From NCBI RefSeq assembly GCF_009664855.1, contig NZ_CP045928.1:4170508-4234507 (forward strand): DNA of 64,000 nucleotides, read 5' to 3'. Origin of the DNA: Flavobacterium sp. SLB02 (GTDB lineage: Bacteria; Bacteroidota; Bacteroidia; Flavobacteriales; Flavobacteriaceae). Numbering within the stretch: the first letter of the stretch is position 1; every line of letters starts with the position of its first letter. The position numbers and the translations under genes are program-made. Positions 1 to 7,742 of the stretch are shown piece by piece. Below the pieces are notes generated by a model. It was not told the DNA's origin. It saw only the letters and a list, made by a program, of their open reading frames with translations, and ran no database searches.

Positions 1-1
1 C

Positions 2-130
2 ATTCATAGTGCTTCGCACCATGCTATTGCTAAGGCTCTTTCAGAGCAACAAGTTTCGAAAACTCATGGCGGGACGCTCGCGCCAGTCTTTACGAGTATT
101 CTAAAAAACGCAATGAAAAAACACAAGTAA
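2..130 (+). CDS. C-terminal fragment of an unrecognised protein (cut by window edge)
   Basis: An open frame enters from the left edge and ends at a TAA, giving 42 residues that close with a basic tail (NAMKKHK). I do not recognise the family. The stretch is clearly richer in G and C than the neighbouring genes and contains GC-rich words such as GGGACGCTCGCGCC, so it could instead be intergenic repeat DNA that happens to be open. The real start, if any, lies outside the window. Confidence 0.3.
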   Translation: MHSASHHAIAKALSEQQVSKTHGGTLAPVFTSILKNAMKKHK

Positions 131-340
131 ATTCCTTCAAAATAAATAATATCAATATAATTTTAAATTTTATTGAAAATTTTTCTTTTAGCAAAAAGAA
201 GAAAAAAACATCTTCACATATAAAAACAACCATTTATTAATCAAACAAATACATTTTAGTTAACTCAATTCTGTCTATGATTCATCTTTTCTAACTGCGC
301 TATTTCCGGAGTGACCAAAAAAAAATTTTCGAAAAAAGTA

Positions 341-370
341 TTGTGTATTTTAAAATTGATTGTATTTTTG
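341..370 (+). promoter_or_regulatory. Bacteroidota-type promoter of tRNA-Glu
   Basis: A TTG at 341-343 is followed after 19 bases by TATTTTTG at 363-370. This matches the Bacteroidota housekeeping consensus of a -33 TTG and a -7 TAnnTTTG. Transcription would start just before the tRNA at 390. Confidence 0.75.
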
Positions 371-389
371 CACCCGCAATAGAAAAGTA

Positions 390-461
390 GGCCCGTTCGT
401 CTATCGGTTAGGACGCATGGTTTTCATCCATGTAAGAGCGGTTCGATTCCGCTACGGGCTA
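390..461 (+). tRNA. tRNA-Glu (anticodon TTC)
   Basis: The cloverleaf closes with a 7-bp acceptor stem (390-396 with 454-460, one G-U pair), a D arm (399-414) and an anticodon stem CATGG/CCATG around the loop TTTTCAT, giving anticodon TTC. The T arm is GAGCGGTTCGATTCCGCTA. CCA is not encoded. A promoter lies directly upstream and a rho-independent terminator follows three bases downstream, so it is a single-gene transcript. Confidence 0.95.
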
Positions 462-463
462 CT

Positions 464-495
464 AAAAAAGCTTCAGAGAAATCTGAAGCTTTTTT
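464..495 (+). terminator. Terminator of tRNA-Glu (recurrent GAAA-loop family)
   Basis: The stem AAGCTTCAGA pairs with TCTGAAGCTT around a GAAA tetraloop and is followed by a T run. This is the most perfectly paired of seven near-identical copies in the window. Confidence 0.9.
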
Positions 496-693
496 GCTTT
501 TATCATCTTTCATTAAATACAAAAATAGAAGAAATCAAATATTTTCTTTTTACACAAAATCATGGAATTTTGAAGAGCAGAAAATTATTCTACTGATTTA
601 TTTTCTGTAAATTTGGCTGTAATTACGAGACAAAACTCTGCTACTATTTTAGCAAAAAGCTCTGAATTATTTACCAAATATTATCTACCATCT

Positions 694-1197
694 ATGTCTA
701 CTCTTTATCAAAGCCCGAGAATAACTATTCGAGAATTTTTACCTCAGGAACAACAAACTTTTTTGGATCTTTTTAAAGACAATCAGGTTACTCAATACCT
801 TCCTGTCACCTCACCCGAAAGATATTTGGAAATGTTTAATGAATTACTTGAAAATTACGAAAAGAAAAATCTTAGTCGTTGGGCGATATTCGATACTACA
901 AATAGGAATTTTATAGGAATGTGTGTTGCACGCATTTTTGTACACAATACTAACCAAATAGAAATTGGATATGTACTTAGCAAGGCATATTGGGGAAAAG
1001 GTATTGCCACAGAAGTATGCAAGGCTCTAACTCAATATAGTTTTGCCCATACAAATACGAAAGAAGTTGTAGCGATAACTGATATCGACAACACCGGATC
1101 GCAAAATGTGTTGCAAAAATCAGGATTCGAACGATTAAATAATTTGATCCGAGATCAAGAAGAACTGGCTTATTTTAAGATAGAAAGACAATCATAA
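694..1197 (+). CDS. GNAT-family N-acetyltransferase (RimJ/RimL type)
   Basis: A 167-residue protein with the layout of the RimJ/RimL branch of GNAT acetyltransferases, which move an acetyl group from acetyl-CoA to an amine. It opens with SPRITIREFLPQEQQ, carries a central IEIGYVLSKAYWGKGIATE segment resembling the acetyl-CoA-binding (Q/R)xxGxG/A loop, and ends with a strand pattern NTGSQNVLQKSGFERL typical of the family. The frame stays open upstream to a TTG at 613, but the ATG at 694 gives the normal family length and N terminus. Substrate unknown. Confidence 0.85.
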   Translation: MSTLYQSPRITIREFLPQEQQTFLDLFKDNQVTQYLPVTSPERYLEMFNELLENYEKKNLSRWAIFDTTNRNFIGMCVARIFVHNTNQIEIGYVLSKAYWGKGIATEVCKALTQYSFAHTNTKEVVAITDIDNTGSQNVLQKSGFERLNNLIRDQEELAYFKIERQS

Positions 1198-1210
1198 AAC
1201 TAATGCTATT

Positions 1211-1723
1211 TTACCAATCAGGAAGTACCGGCCTTATGTCTTTTACTGTAATTTTGGTAAATATTGTTTCCCCTTCATTTCGCTTTCTTTTCTCTTTTAA
1301 GCTATTACCTTCAATTACAAATTTTCTAATTACTCTTTTTCCTGCCTTGCTAAATGAACTGTTTGGCAGTTCTAACAAAAGTAAATCGTTCTTAATATTA
1401 TAGTAGCCTACACAACCTGCCTTTTCTAGATTATTGATATCAATACTCTCAGTCTTACTACCAAAAAGCGCAAACTGACCTGAATTAAAAAATCTTATAT
1501 AGTTATATCCTTTTAAATTTATAGTTTCATCTTCATAAAAATTAAAATATATCGCATCTGCTTCTATCTTATTAGACATTTCTTTGGTAAAAGTTTTTTC
1601 AAACTTCATTTTTTTCAAATGCAATCTGCCATACTGATTTTTGTCAATATACTTTGTGTAATGCTGCGTTAAACGGCAGGAACTTGTAAGCAATACAAGC
1701 ATAATCAATAAAACTCTTTTCAT
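1211..1723 (-). CDS. Small lipoprotein of unknown function
   Basis: The ATG at 1723 gives a 170-residue protein starting MKRVLLIMLVLLTSSC, a clear lipoprotein signal with a lipobox Cys at about residue 16; an ATG seven codons upstream would spoil the signal. The mature part is Lys-rich, without a recognisable domain. It is convergent with the acetyltransferase gene and lies 49 bases downstream of the next minus-strand gene's end. Outer- or inner-membrane anchoring is inferred from the lipobox. Confidence 0.7.
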   Translation of the reverse strand: MKRVLLIMLVLLTSSCRLTQHYTKYIDKNQYGRLHLKKMKFEKTFTKEMSNKIEADAIYFNFYEDETINLKGYNYIRFFNSGQFALFGSKTESIDINNLEKAGCVGYYNIKNDLLLLELPNSSFSKAGKRVIRKFVIEGNSLKEKRKRNEGETIFTKITVKDIRPVLPDW

Positions 1724-1792
1724 AACTATTTGGCAATCATACAAGAATTAAACTCTAAAACTGATTGTAATATTACTATAAAAAATCTGTTT

Positions 1793-3544
1793 TTATTTCT
1801 CATAAAATTCCCAATCATCAGTAAGTTTCATAATTAAATTGTATCTCTGTTTATAATAATCATCTACCTCTTTTGGATTCTTAGAGTCATGTGCTTCGAC
1901 TACGAAATTTCCGTTTTCCATAATAAATCCCTTAGGATTATTAAACTTAAAAATTATTTTCTTCAGCTCTAATTCATTTCTTCCGCACGATTTCAAACTA
2001 TACAAATTACCTTTATAAATACAAAAGCAAGATCCCCCTCCCATTATATTAACTTGCCTTTTGGCATCATATTCCAGAGCATTACTGCTTTTATCAAGAA
2101 GTTCGTTTAAAGCAGGAAGGTTATCTGGTTTTTGTTGCAAAGCGTGAATAATTAAAACATTAAAATCCGGAAAAGAGATCAAAACAGTATCCTTTATTAC
2201 AAGACTGCCTATTCTTTCTTCTGATGGATATCCTTCTTTTTTTATTAAATCGATCAGTTTACCCGTTACTCTTTCGGTGGTTTGATATAATACTTTAGGA
2301 CTCTTTCGATTTTCCAATCCATAATCGGCCTGGTCTTCGTTGAGCAAATTTGTTAATTCATTCTTTAAGTTTACATTCCACTTACTCTGCGCATTTTTAC
2401 AGATCGAATCGTATTTGGTACTAAAGTTTTTCCATTCCGGATTTTTTCTAATTCCGTTAAAAATTTTAGCATTAAAATACGGTAATTCAACTCCTTTTAA
2501 GGCCAGTTTTTCGCCCCACCAGAAAGCAGTTTTAAAATCTCTTGATAAAATAGCACAGCGAATAGCGTTATGAATATCTCTTGCAAACAATGTGGGATAT
2601 TTTTGAGCAAGCAAATTATACTCTTCTTTTGCTTTGCCAAACTGCCTGGTTAGAATATAATTTTCAGCACTTTTTGTATAAGTATAGTAATTGATTTCTT
2701 GTTTTTGACTTTTCTCCTTTTCAATATCTGCTACCAGCTTATTAGCCGTAATTAGAGGTTTACAGTCATAATTTTCTCTTTGTATTATTTTTTTTCCTCT
2801 ATTTTTGTTTGGGTCATAGATCATAGATCCCAAATCGAAAATCTCAGCATAAGACGCGCCTGAACCAAATGCAAGAAGTGTATTCTTGCTAACTTTTCCT
2901 TTAATTTTAAAAGGTTGTTTTTCTGCTAAATTTGTTTTGTAGTACTGATAATTTTTAAAATAAAAAGCTGTAAATTGATCCAGAACGGTAAATTCATCTG
3001 CCTCTTTATTGCGCAATTTTACCCCTACACTATCTTTATTTACAGTGTTTCCCAAATAACAAACTCTTATCGTATCTTTTTTTTCTCCCAGAAATACCTC
3101 AACATAATCCTTTATTTTTTTAGTTCTCATAAATACATTAGAACCCCAATCATTATTTCCGCTAACAAAACCTTCTATTTCTGCAATACTGTCTTTCGGG
3201 TTGAAATTACACTTCGTTATCTCTATTTTTAAAAAACACATCGATAAATGTTCTAAAAATTGAAAACCTCTAAAAGTCTTACTTTTAAAGGTTACTCCGT
3301 AATTCACAATTCCTTTATACTTTCTGGTATCTACAAAATAGGATGTTTTTGCACTATCTTTTGACTCTGAAAACCAATTTGTCCTATTATTATTCCATAG
3401 ATTATAAGTCTCTTTAAGTACTGCATTTTTATCAAAATCATTTTGACTAAAGGCTTTATATTTTATCTGGTTTTGCGCTAATGCAAGATTGGTAAAAAGA
3501 ATATTTATTAAAACAACTAAGGGTACTAAAAGTTTTTTTTTCAA
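1793..3544 (-). CDS. Secreted TPR-like protein of unknown function
   Basis: A 583-residue protein with a Sec signal peptide (MKKKLLVPLVVLINILFTNLALA). The middle, roughly residues 290-370, has helical TPR-like spacing (AENYILTRQFGKAKEEYNLL, ILSRDFKTAFWWGEKL). After about residue 400 it shows KLIDLIKKEGYPSEERIGS and NVLIIHALQQKP, which resemble the DUF6624-like modules common in Bacteroidota; that link is from memory. It probably acts in the periplasm or is exported. No enzymatic motif is visible. Confidence 0.65.
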   Translation of the reverse strand: MKKKLLVPLVVLINILFTNLALAQNQIKYKAFSQNDFDKNAVLKETYNLWNNNRTNWFSESKDSAKTSYFVDTRKYKGIVNYGVTFKSKTFRGFQFLEHLSMCFLKIEITKCNFNPKDSIAEIEGFVSGNNDWGSNVFMRTKKIKDYVEVFLGEKKDTIRVCYLGNTVNKDSVGVKLRNKEADEFTVLDQFTAFYFKNYQYYKTNLAEKQPFKIKGKVSKNTLLAFGSGASYAEIFDLGSMIYDPNKNRGKKIIQRENYDCKPLITANKLVADIEKEKSQKQEINYYTYTKSAENYILTRQFGKAKEEYNLLAQKYPTLFARDIHNAIRCAILSRDFKTAFWWGEKLALKGVELPYFNAKIFNGIRKNPEWKNFSTKYDSICKNAQSKWNVNLKNELTNLLNEDQADYGLENRKSPKVLYQTTERVTGKLIDLIKKEGYPSEERIGSLVIKDTVLISFPDFNVLIIHALQQKPDNLPALNELLDKSSNALEYDAKRQVNIMGGGSCFCIYKGNLYSLKSCGRNELELKKIIFKFNNPKGFIMENGNFVVEAHDSKNPKEVDDYYKQRYNLIMKLTDDWEFYEK

Positions 3545-4039
3545 AATAGTATTGCTTTTTAATTAGAAAAGGATATTTAAATAATGGTTGAATAAAAAAC
3601 TAAGTTATCTACTTTATAAAAATTATCTTATGCAATAATAGGGTATTTTATTTTTGATTTTGATCATTAGAATTTTGCCTTCCGGAAGATAACAACCTGT
3701 CTAATCATTTACGCTGCAACTTACGCAAAGACAGCTGTAAACTACCAATAAGAACTTCATAAAAGTAAAAATTATTTCCTTCACAAAACACCTGCGTTTT
3801 CTAAAGAAATTTTCCTGTTCCAGAATTTCAAAAAACCATTCAAAAAAAAATTCAAAAAAAATAAAAAAAGGACGTAGGGGTAAAATGAGATTCAGTTGTA
3901 TTACTACAATAACAAGAGTACACTGAAGTAACTCTTAATCTCAAATTGCCGTATGATAACAATAATGATCACTGTCGGATTACTATTTTGGTTATTACAA
4001 AAAACCGAAACTACTGTATCAGGAAACTCCAGCTTTCTA
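3545..4039. other. Long intergenic stretch, no gene seen
   Basis: This separates the divergent genes at 3544 (minus) and 4040 (plus). It is AT-rich, with A runs near 3841-3870 and the word GACGTAGGGGTAAAA at about 3871. Reading frames crossing it are short and unsupported. It presumably holds both promoters, but I could not fix a convincing -33/-7 pair. Confidence 0.5.
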
Positions 4040-4633
4040 ATGATCTCCGGCAAAGCAAAATTTGTTGTACTCTTTTTTCTGATTGCAATGACTTTTCAGG
4101 CACAAGAAAAAACAATAAACTACAATGTACTGCGCAATGGCACTATCATTGGGCAAATGCAGTTTCATCAAAAGACCAATAACGATGATGTTTTTTTGAA
4201 AATTTCATCAAAGGTAAAAACCCGATTGATTTTTGGTATCGATATCAAAACAGAAGAAGGCTCACATTTTAAAAACGGAAAACTAATCTCATCGTACGTG
4301 AAGCGCCAGGTAAACGGAAAAGAGAAAGCCAATAAAACGACCCAACTTGTAGATTCTAGCTATAAAACCTTAGCTGAAAATAAAAAAGGACAAATCAAAC
4401 AACAATACATCGACTATAACCTGATGTTACTCTACAGCAAAGAACCTGTGGGCGAAAGCGAGGTTTACTCTGATAGTTTTCAGCAATTTTTGGTCATTAA
4501 AAAAACAAACAATCACTCCTATCGCATTGTATTACCTGATGGAAATTATAACGATTATCATTTCCTGAATGGCGTATGCCAAAAAGTCGAATTGCATCAT
4601 TCCTTATTTACAATCAACATTCAAATCGCATAA
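4040..4633 (+). CDS. DUF6134-like secreted protein
   Basis: Starting at the ATG at 4040 the protein is 197 residues with a signal peptide (MISGKAKFVVLFFLIAMTFQAQ). The open frame reaches back to 3953, but that start would add about 29 residues in front of the signal. The body (KTINYNVLRNGTIIGQMQFH, GIDIKTEEGSHFKNGKL, YRIVLPDGNYNDYHF) has the alternating beta pattern of DUF6134, a Bacteroidota family of unknown function. It sits 22 bases upstream of a fatty-acid-hydroxylase-type gene and is probably co-transcribed with it. Confidence 0.7.
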   Translation: MISGKAKFVVLFFLIAMTFQAQEKTINYNVLRNGTIIGQMQFHQKTNNDDVFLKISSKVKTRLIFGIDIKTEEGSHFKNGKLISSYVKRQVNGKEKANKTTQLVDSSYKTLAENKKGQIKQQYIDYNLMLLYSKEPVGESEVYSDSFQQFLVIKKTNNHSYRIVLPDGNYNDYHFLNGVCQKVELHHSLFTINIQIA

Positions 4634-4655
4634 ATCAATCTAAAAAACAATCATC

Positions 4656-5684
4656 ATGATCAAAATCATCAACTACATATGTACAAAACTAACCTTCTTT
4701 GGTGCAGAGCCCATTGCAATGGGAAGGATTCATGAAATAGAAAAAAGTGCGCCCAATTTAATTCTCTATGCACTGCCCGTTGTATTATTTTTTACCATAC
4801 TTGAATTTGTTGTTTTTTATTTCTTAGAAAAAAAAGAATATGACAAAAAAGAAACTGTAGGATCTGTACTAATTGGCCTGGGTAATCTAACGGTGAATTT
4901 ATTAATGAAAACCGGTTTGCTCTATGCTGTAGTTGGCATTTATAATATACTGCCCTATCGAATGGAATTTAACTGGTGGAGTCTCATTCCATGTTTCATA
5001 CTCTATGATTTTAGTTCTTACTGGACACACCGCATTTCTCATTATTGCCGTTTTTTCTGGGCGACTCATGTTGTGCATCATTCGGCTGATCATTATAATC
5101 TTACCGTAAGCTTTAGGCAAAGCTGGTTTCAGTATGCCAAAATTATATTCTTTATTCCGCTGATTTTTGCCGGGTTTCATCCTGCAGTATTTTTTATTGC
5201 CAATCAGCTCAGTGTATTGTATCAGTTTTGGGTACATACAGAAGCCATTGGAAAGCTGCATCCCTTTATCGAAAAACATTTTGGAACCCCATCTAATCAT
5301 CGTGTGCATCACGGAAGCCAGGAAAAATATCTCGACAAAAACTTTGGAGCCACTTTTATGATTTGGGATCACTTATTTAATTCCTTTCAGTACGAAGAAG
5401 AAAAACCGCGCTACGGGATTACCAGCGCGCTTAAAAGCAAACTCAATCCGTTATACCTCAACATTCACGAGTTTCAGGACATTATTACCGATGTGAGAAA
5501 AGCAAGTGGCTTTCAAAAAAAGATGTATTACATTTTTGCCAGTCCGGATGCTATTGCCAAAAAGAAATTCAAAAAAGAAATTACTCCACCCCAATTGCCT
5601 GTATCATGCCAAGAAGTCAAAAAAAACACCAACAATTTCAACAACAGCTTTTCAAATACTTTAGCCGAAAAGATAATTGTGTAA
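4656..5684 (+). CDS. Fatty acid hydroxylase / sterol desaturase family membrane protein
   Basis: A 342-residue multi-pass protein with the di-iron histidine boxes of the fatty acid hydroxylase superfamily: HRISH at about residues 125-129, HVVHH at 138-142 and HRVHHG at about residue 220. These enzymes use O2 and an iron pair in the membrane to hydroxylate or desaturate lipid chains. At least four hydrophobic segments are visible. An ATG at 4719 (MGRIHEIEKS) is an equally reasonable start because the first 21 residues are not obviously conserved. The tail after about residue 300 is polar and Asn-rich. The true substrate (fatty acid, hydroxy-lipid or sphingolipid) cannot be told from sequence. 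Confidence 0.85.
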   Translation: MIKIINYICTKLTFFGAEPIAMGRIHEIEKSAPNLILYALPVVLFFTILEFVVFYFLEKKEYDKKETVGSVLIGLGNLTVNLLMKTGLLYAVVGIYNILPYRMEFNWWSLIPCFILYDFSSYWTHRISHYCRFFWATHVVHHSADHYNLTVSFRQSWFQYAKIIFFIPLIFAGFHPAVFFIANQLSVLYQFWVHTEAIGKLHPFIEKHFGTPSNHRVHHGSQEKYLDKNFGATFMIWDHLFNSFQYEEEKPRYGITSALKSKLNPLYLNIHEFQDIITDVRKASGFQKKMYYIFASPDAIAKKKFKKEITPPQLPVSCQEVKKNTNNFNNSFSNTLAEKIIV

Positions 5685-5926
5685 AGACCATCAATAACGA
5701 AATAATTACTGCAGAGACAGATAAAGGATTGTCTTTTACCTATCTCTCAGATCATAGCTGTATTGTTCATAGTTATGAATTCAGTTTAAATACTGATATT
5801 GATATGAATACTACAATTGATGTTTTTATTGCTTTATTGGCCAGTCATAACAGGGTGCATTACCAGCCTAATCCATCCTGTAATTAATCAAAAAAGTAAC
5901 ATTAAATAATCCAAATGCAAATATTT

Positions 5927-6068
5927 TTAAACACATAGAAACATAGCTTTTGTTTACCTAAAAAGGCGTTTCACTTATTTAAAACACACATAGAGATCTA
6001 TGTGAAAGAAATGTATTTCTTTTTGTTTCCTTTTCAGCACAAAAAAATCTATGTTTCTATGTGTTTAA
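5927..6068. repeat. Inverted-repeat element with 20-bp perfect arms
   Basis: TTAAACACATAGAAACATAG at 5927-5946 is the exact reverse complement of 6049-6068. Between them, a second hairpin uses the same word (CACATAGA at 5987-5994 with TCTATGTG at 5997-6004). The element sits between the hydroxylase gene and the sigma-factor promoter, and the stretch from 5685 to 6139 contains no gene I can support. Confidence 0.75.
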
Positions 6069-6139
6069 TTTTTTACGCGTCAAGCAAAGAGAACAAACGA
6101 AGTAATTAACCCAATGAGTTATTAAATATAAAAAGTATC

Positions 6140-6147
6140 TATCTTTG
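6140..6147 (+). promoter_or_regulatory. -7 box (TATCTTTG) of the ECF sigma/FecR operon
   Basis: TATCTTTG is an exact TAnnTTTG box. It overlaps the most upstream TTG start of the sigma-factor frame (6145), so that TTG cannot be the translated start and the GTG at 6169 becomes the likely one. No strong -33 TTG is present at the usual distance. Confidence 0.6.
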
Positions 6148-6168
6148 ATTGAATATCAAAACGTACTA

Positions 6169-6747
6169 GTGGAGTATAGCAATATCGACCAAATCCGTTT
6201 TATAAAAAACGGAAATGAAGCTGCTTTCGAAAAGGTTTTTAAAATGTATTTTAGAAACCTTCATACTTTTGCCTATACTTTTATGAAAGATGATGTCATT
6301 GCCGAAGAGATTGTACAAAATGTATTTTTTAAGATTTGGGAAAAAAGAGATCAATTACAAATTGATGATTCATTAAAAGCGTACCTCTACAGAGCGGTTC
6401 ATAATGAAAGTTTAAATCACCTTAAACACCTTAAAATAAAAAATTCCTTTCAACTTCAGTATTCAGCTAATATGGAATCTTCAAATCAAGATGCATCCAA
6501 CCAAATGATTGCATCTGAACTCGAAAATGATATTTACAAAGCAATTAATGAGCTGCCCCAGCAATGCCGAACCATTTTCCAGATGAGTCGTTTCGAGCAG
6601 CTCAAATATCAGCAAATTGCCGATCAATTGAATATTTCTGTCAAAACAGTCGAAAATCAAATGGGAAAAGCCCTGAAAGTGTTACGATCTAAACTGGTAG
6701 AATATCTTCCTTTTTTCCTATCCTTATTACATTTAATTAGAAGATGA
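6169..6747 (+). CDS. ECF sigma-70 factor, FecI-like (Bacteroidota expansion family)
   Basis: A sigma factor of about 192 residues. Region 2 is at the N-terminal half (FEKVFKMYFRNLHTFAYTFM and EIVQNVFFKIWEKRDQL, the helices that bind core polymerase and the -10 region). Region 4 is at the C-terminal end (YQQIADQLNISVKTVENQMG, a helix-turn-helix). The GTG start at 6169 is chosen because the promoter -7 box covers the TTG at 6145. The end overlaps the FecR-like gene by four bases, a classic translational coupling, so that protein is its likely anti-sigma partner. Confidence 0.88.
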   Translation: MEYSNIDQIRFIKNGNEAAFEKVFKMYFRNLHTFAYTFMKDDVIAEEIVQNVFFKIWEKRDQLQIDDSLKAYLYRAVHNESLNHLKHLKIKNSFQLQYSANMESSNQDASNQMIASELENDIYKAINELPQQCRTIFQMSRFEQLKYQQIADQLNISVKTVENQMGKALKVLRSKLVEYLPFFLSLLHLIRR

Positions 6748-7730
6748 TGAGCCAAAACAATATGAATATGAACGATGATTTACTAGTGAAATATCTGGTT
6801 GGCCAAACTAATACAGACGAAAATGCAACAGTAGAATATTGGCTTAAAGCCGATAAAAAAAACCTAGACTATTATAAAGGTTTTAAGAAAATATGGGAAG
6901 ACAGCCTTTTGATTGCTGCCCAAAATACGCACCTAGATGAAAATGCTGCCTGGAAACGACTGCAAAACCGTATGCACGAAAAAGATGCTCCTGTGCATAA
7001 CCTGAAAAAAACTTCTTTCCAGTGGTTACGCATTGCGGCCTCTATTGCACTTATTAGTACTTTAGGATGGATTGGTTATTCTTATTTCGAAAATAAATCG
7101 GCTAACACATTAATTCAGATACATGCAGCAAACACTACTCTAAATGATACGTTGCCCGATGGCACAAGAGTTACTTTAAACAAAAATTCATCATTGTCTT
7201 ATACCAGTAGGTTTAAGGGCAATACACGTCCTGTTATCTTAAAAGGCGAAGCTTTTTTTTATGTTTCTCCAGATAAAACAAAGCCGTTTATCATTACCAT
7301 CAATGATGTTACGGTACAAGTGGTAGGAACTTCGTTTAATGTGAAAAACAAAAACGGAAAAACAACCGTAGATGTCGAAACCGGAATTGTAAAAGTAAGT
7401 AAAAACAAAGATCAGGTAGAATTAAGAAATGGCGAAAAAGTAATCATTACCGATCTGCAATCGCAATTATTAAAAAGTGTCAGCAAAGGAAAACTGTATA
7501 ATTATTACCGCAATAAAGAACTTATTTGCGAGCAGACTCCCCTACAGGAATTAGTTGATGCGCTCAACGAAATATACGACGCCAATATCATTATAAAGAA
7601 AACCGATTTGCAGAAAAAACCAATCACAACCGTTTTTAAAGACCAGTCATTAGATCAGATATTAGAAGTAATTCAAGAGACCTTTATGATCGAAATTGAA
7701 CGTAAAGGCAATCAAATTATATTAGAGTAA
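6744..7730 (+). CDS. FecR-like transmembrane anti-sigma factor
   Basis: A 328-residue protein of the FecR family with a C-terminal DUF4974 domain. The N-terminal cytoplasmic part (about 1-90) would bind the sigma factor. One membrane helix follows (WLRIAASIALISTLGWIGYSY), then the periplasmic FecR domain (DGTRVTLNKNSSLSYTSRF, VEVVGTSF-like VQVVGTSFNV) and a DUF4974 tail (ELVDALNEIYDANIII, QSLDQILEVIQET). Such proteins relay signals from outer-membrane partners to the sigma factor. Overlap with the sigma gene and a 12-base gap to the next gene indicate one operon. Confidence 0.88.
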   Translation: MMSQNNMNMNDDLLVKYLVGQTNTDENATVEYWLKADKKNLDYYKGFKKIWEDSLLIAAQNTHLDENAAWKRLQNRMHEKDAPVHNLKKTSFQWLRIAASIALISTLGWIGYSYFENKSANTLIQIHAANTTLNDTLPDGTRVTLNKNSSLSYTSRFKGNTRPVILKGEAFFYVSPDKTKPFIITINDVTVQVVGTSFNVKNKNGKTTVDVETGIVKVSKNKDQVELRNGEKVIITDLQSQLLKSVSKGKLYNYYRNKELICEQTPLQELVDALNEIYDANIIIKKTDLQKKPITTVFKDQSLDQILEVIQETFMIEIERKGNQIILE

Positions 7731-7742
7731 TTCTATTTTTAT

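Noticed and set aside
4902..5372. 156-codon minus-strand frame within the hydroxylase gene
   Set aside because: It overlaps the His-box coding region entirely and shows no independent motif; a shadow frame.
5606..5887. 93-codon frame overlapping the hydroxylase 3' end
   Set aside because: The first third lies in another frame of a conserved gene, and the rest (after 5685) shows no recognisable feature, so a separate gene is not supported, though not excluded.
6145..6168. TTG at 6145 as start of the ECF sigma gene
   Set aside because: It lies inside the TATCTTTG -7 box and so would not be in the transcript.
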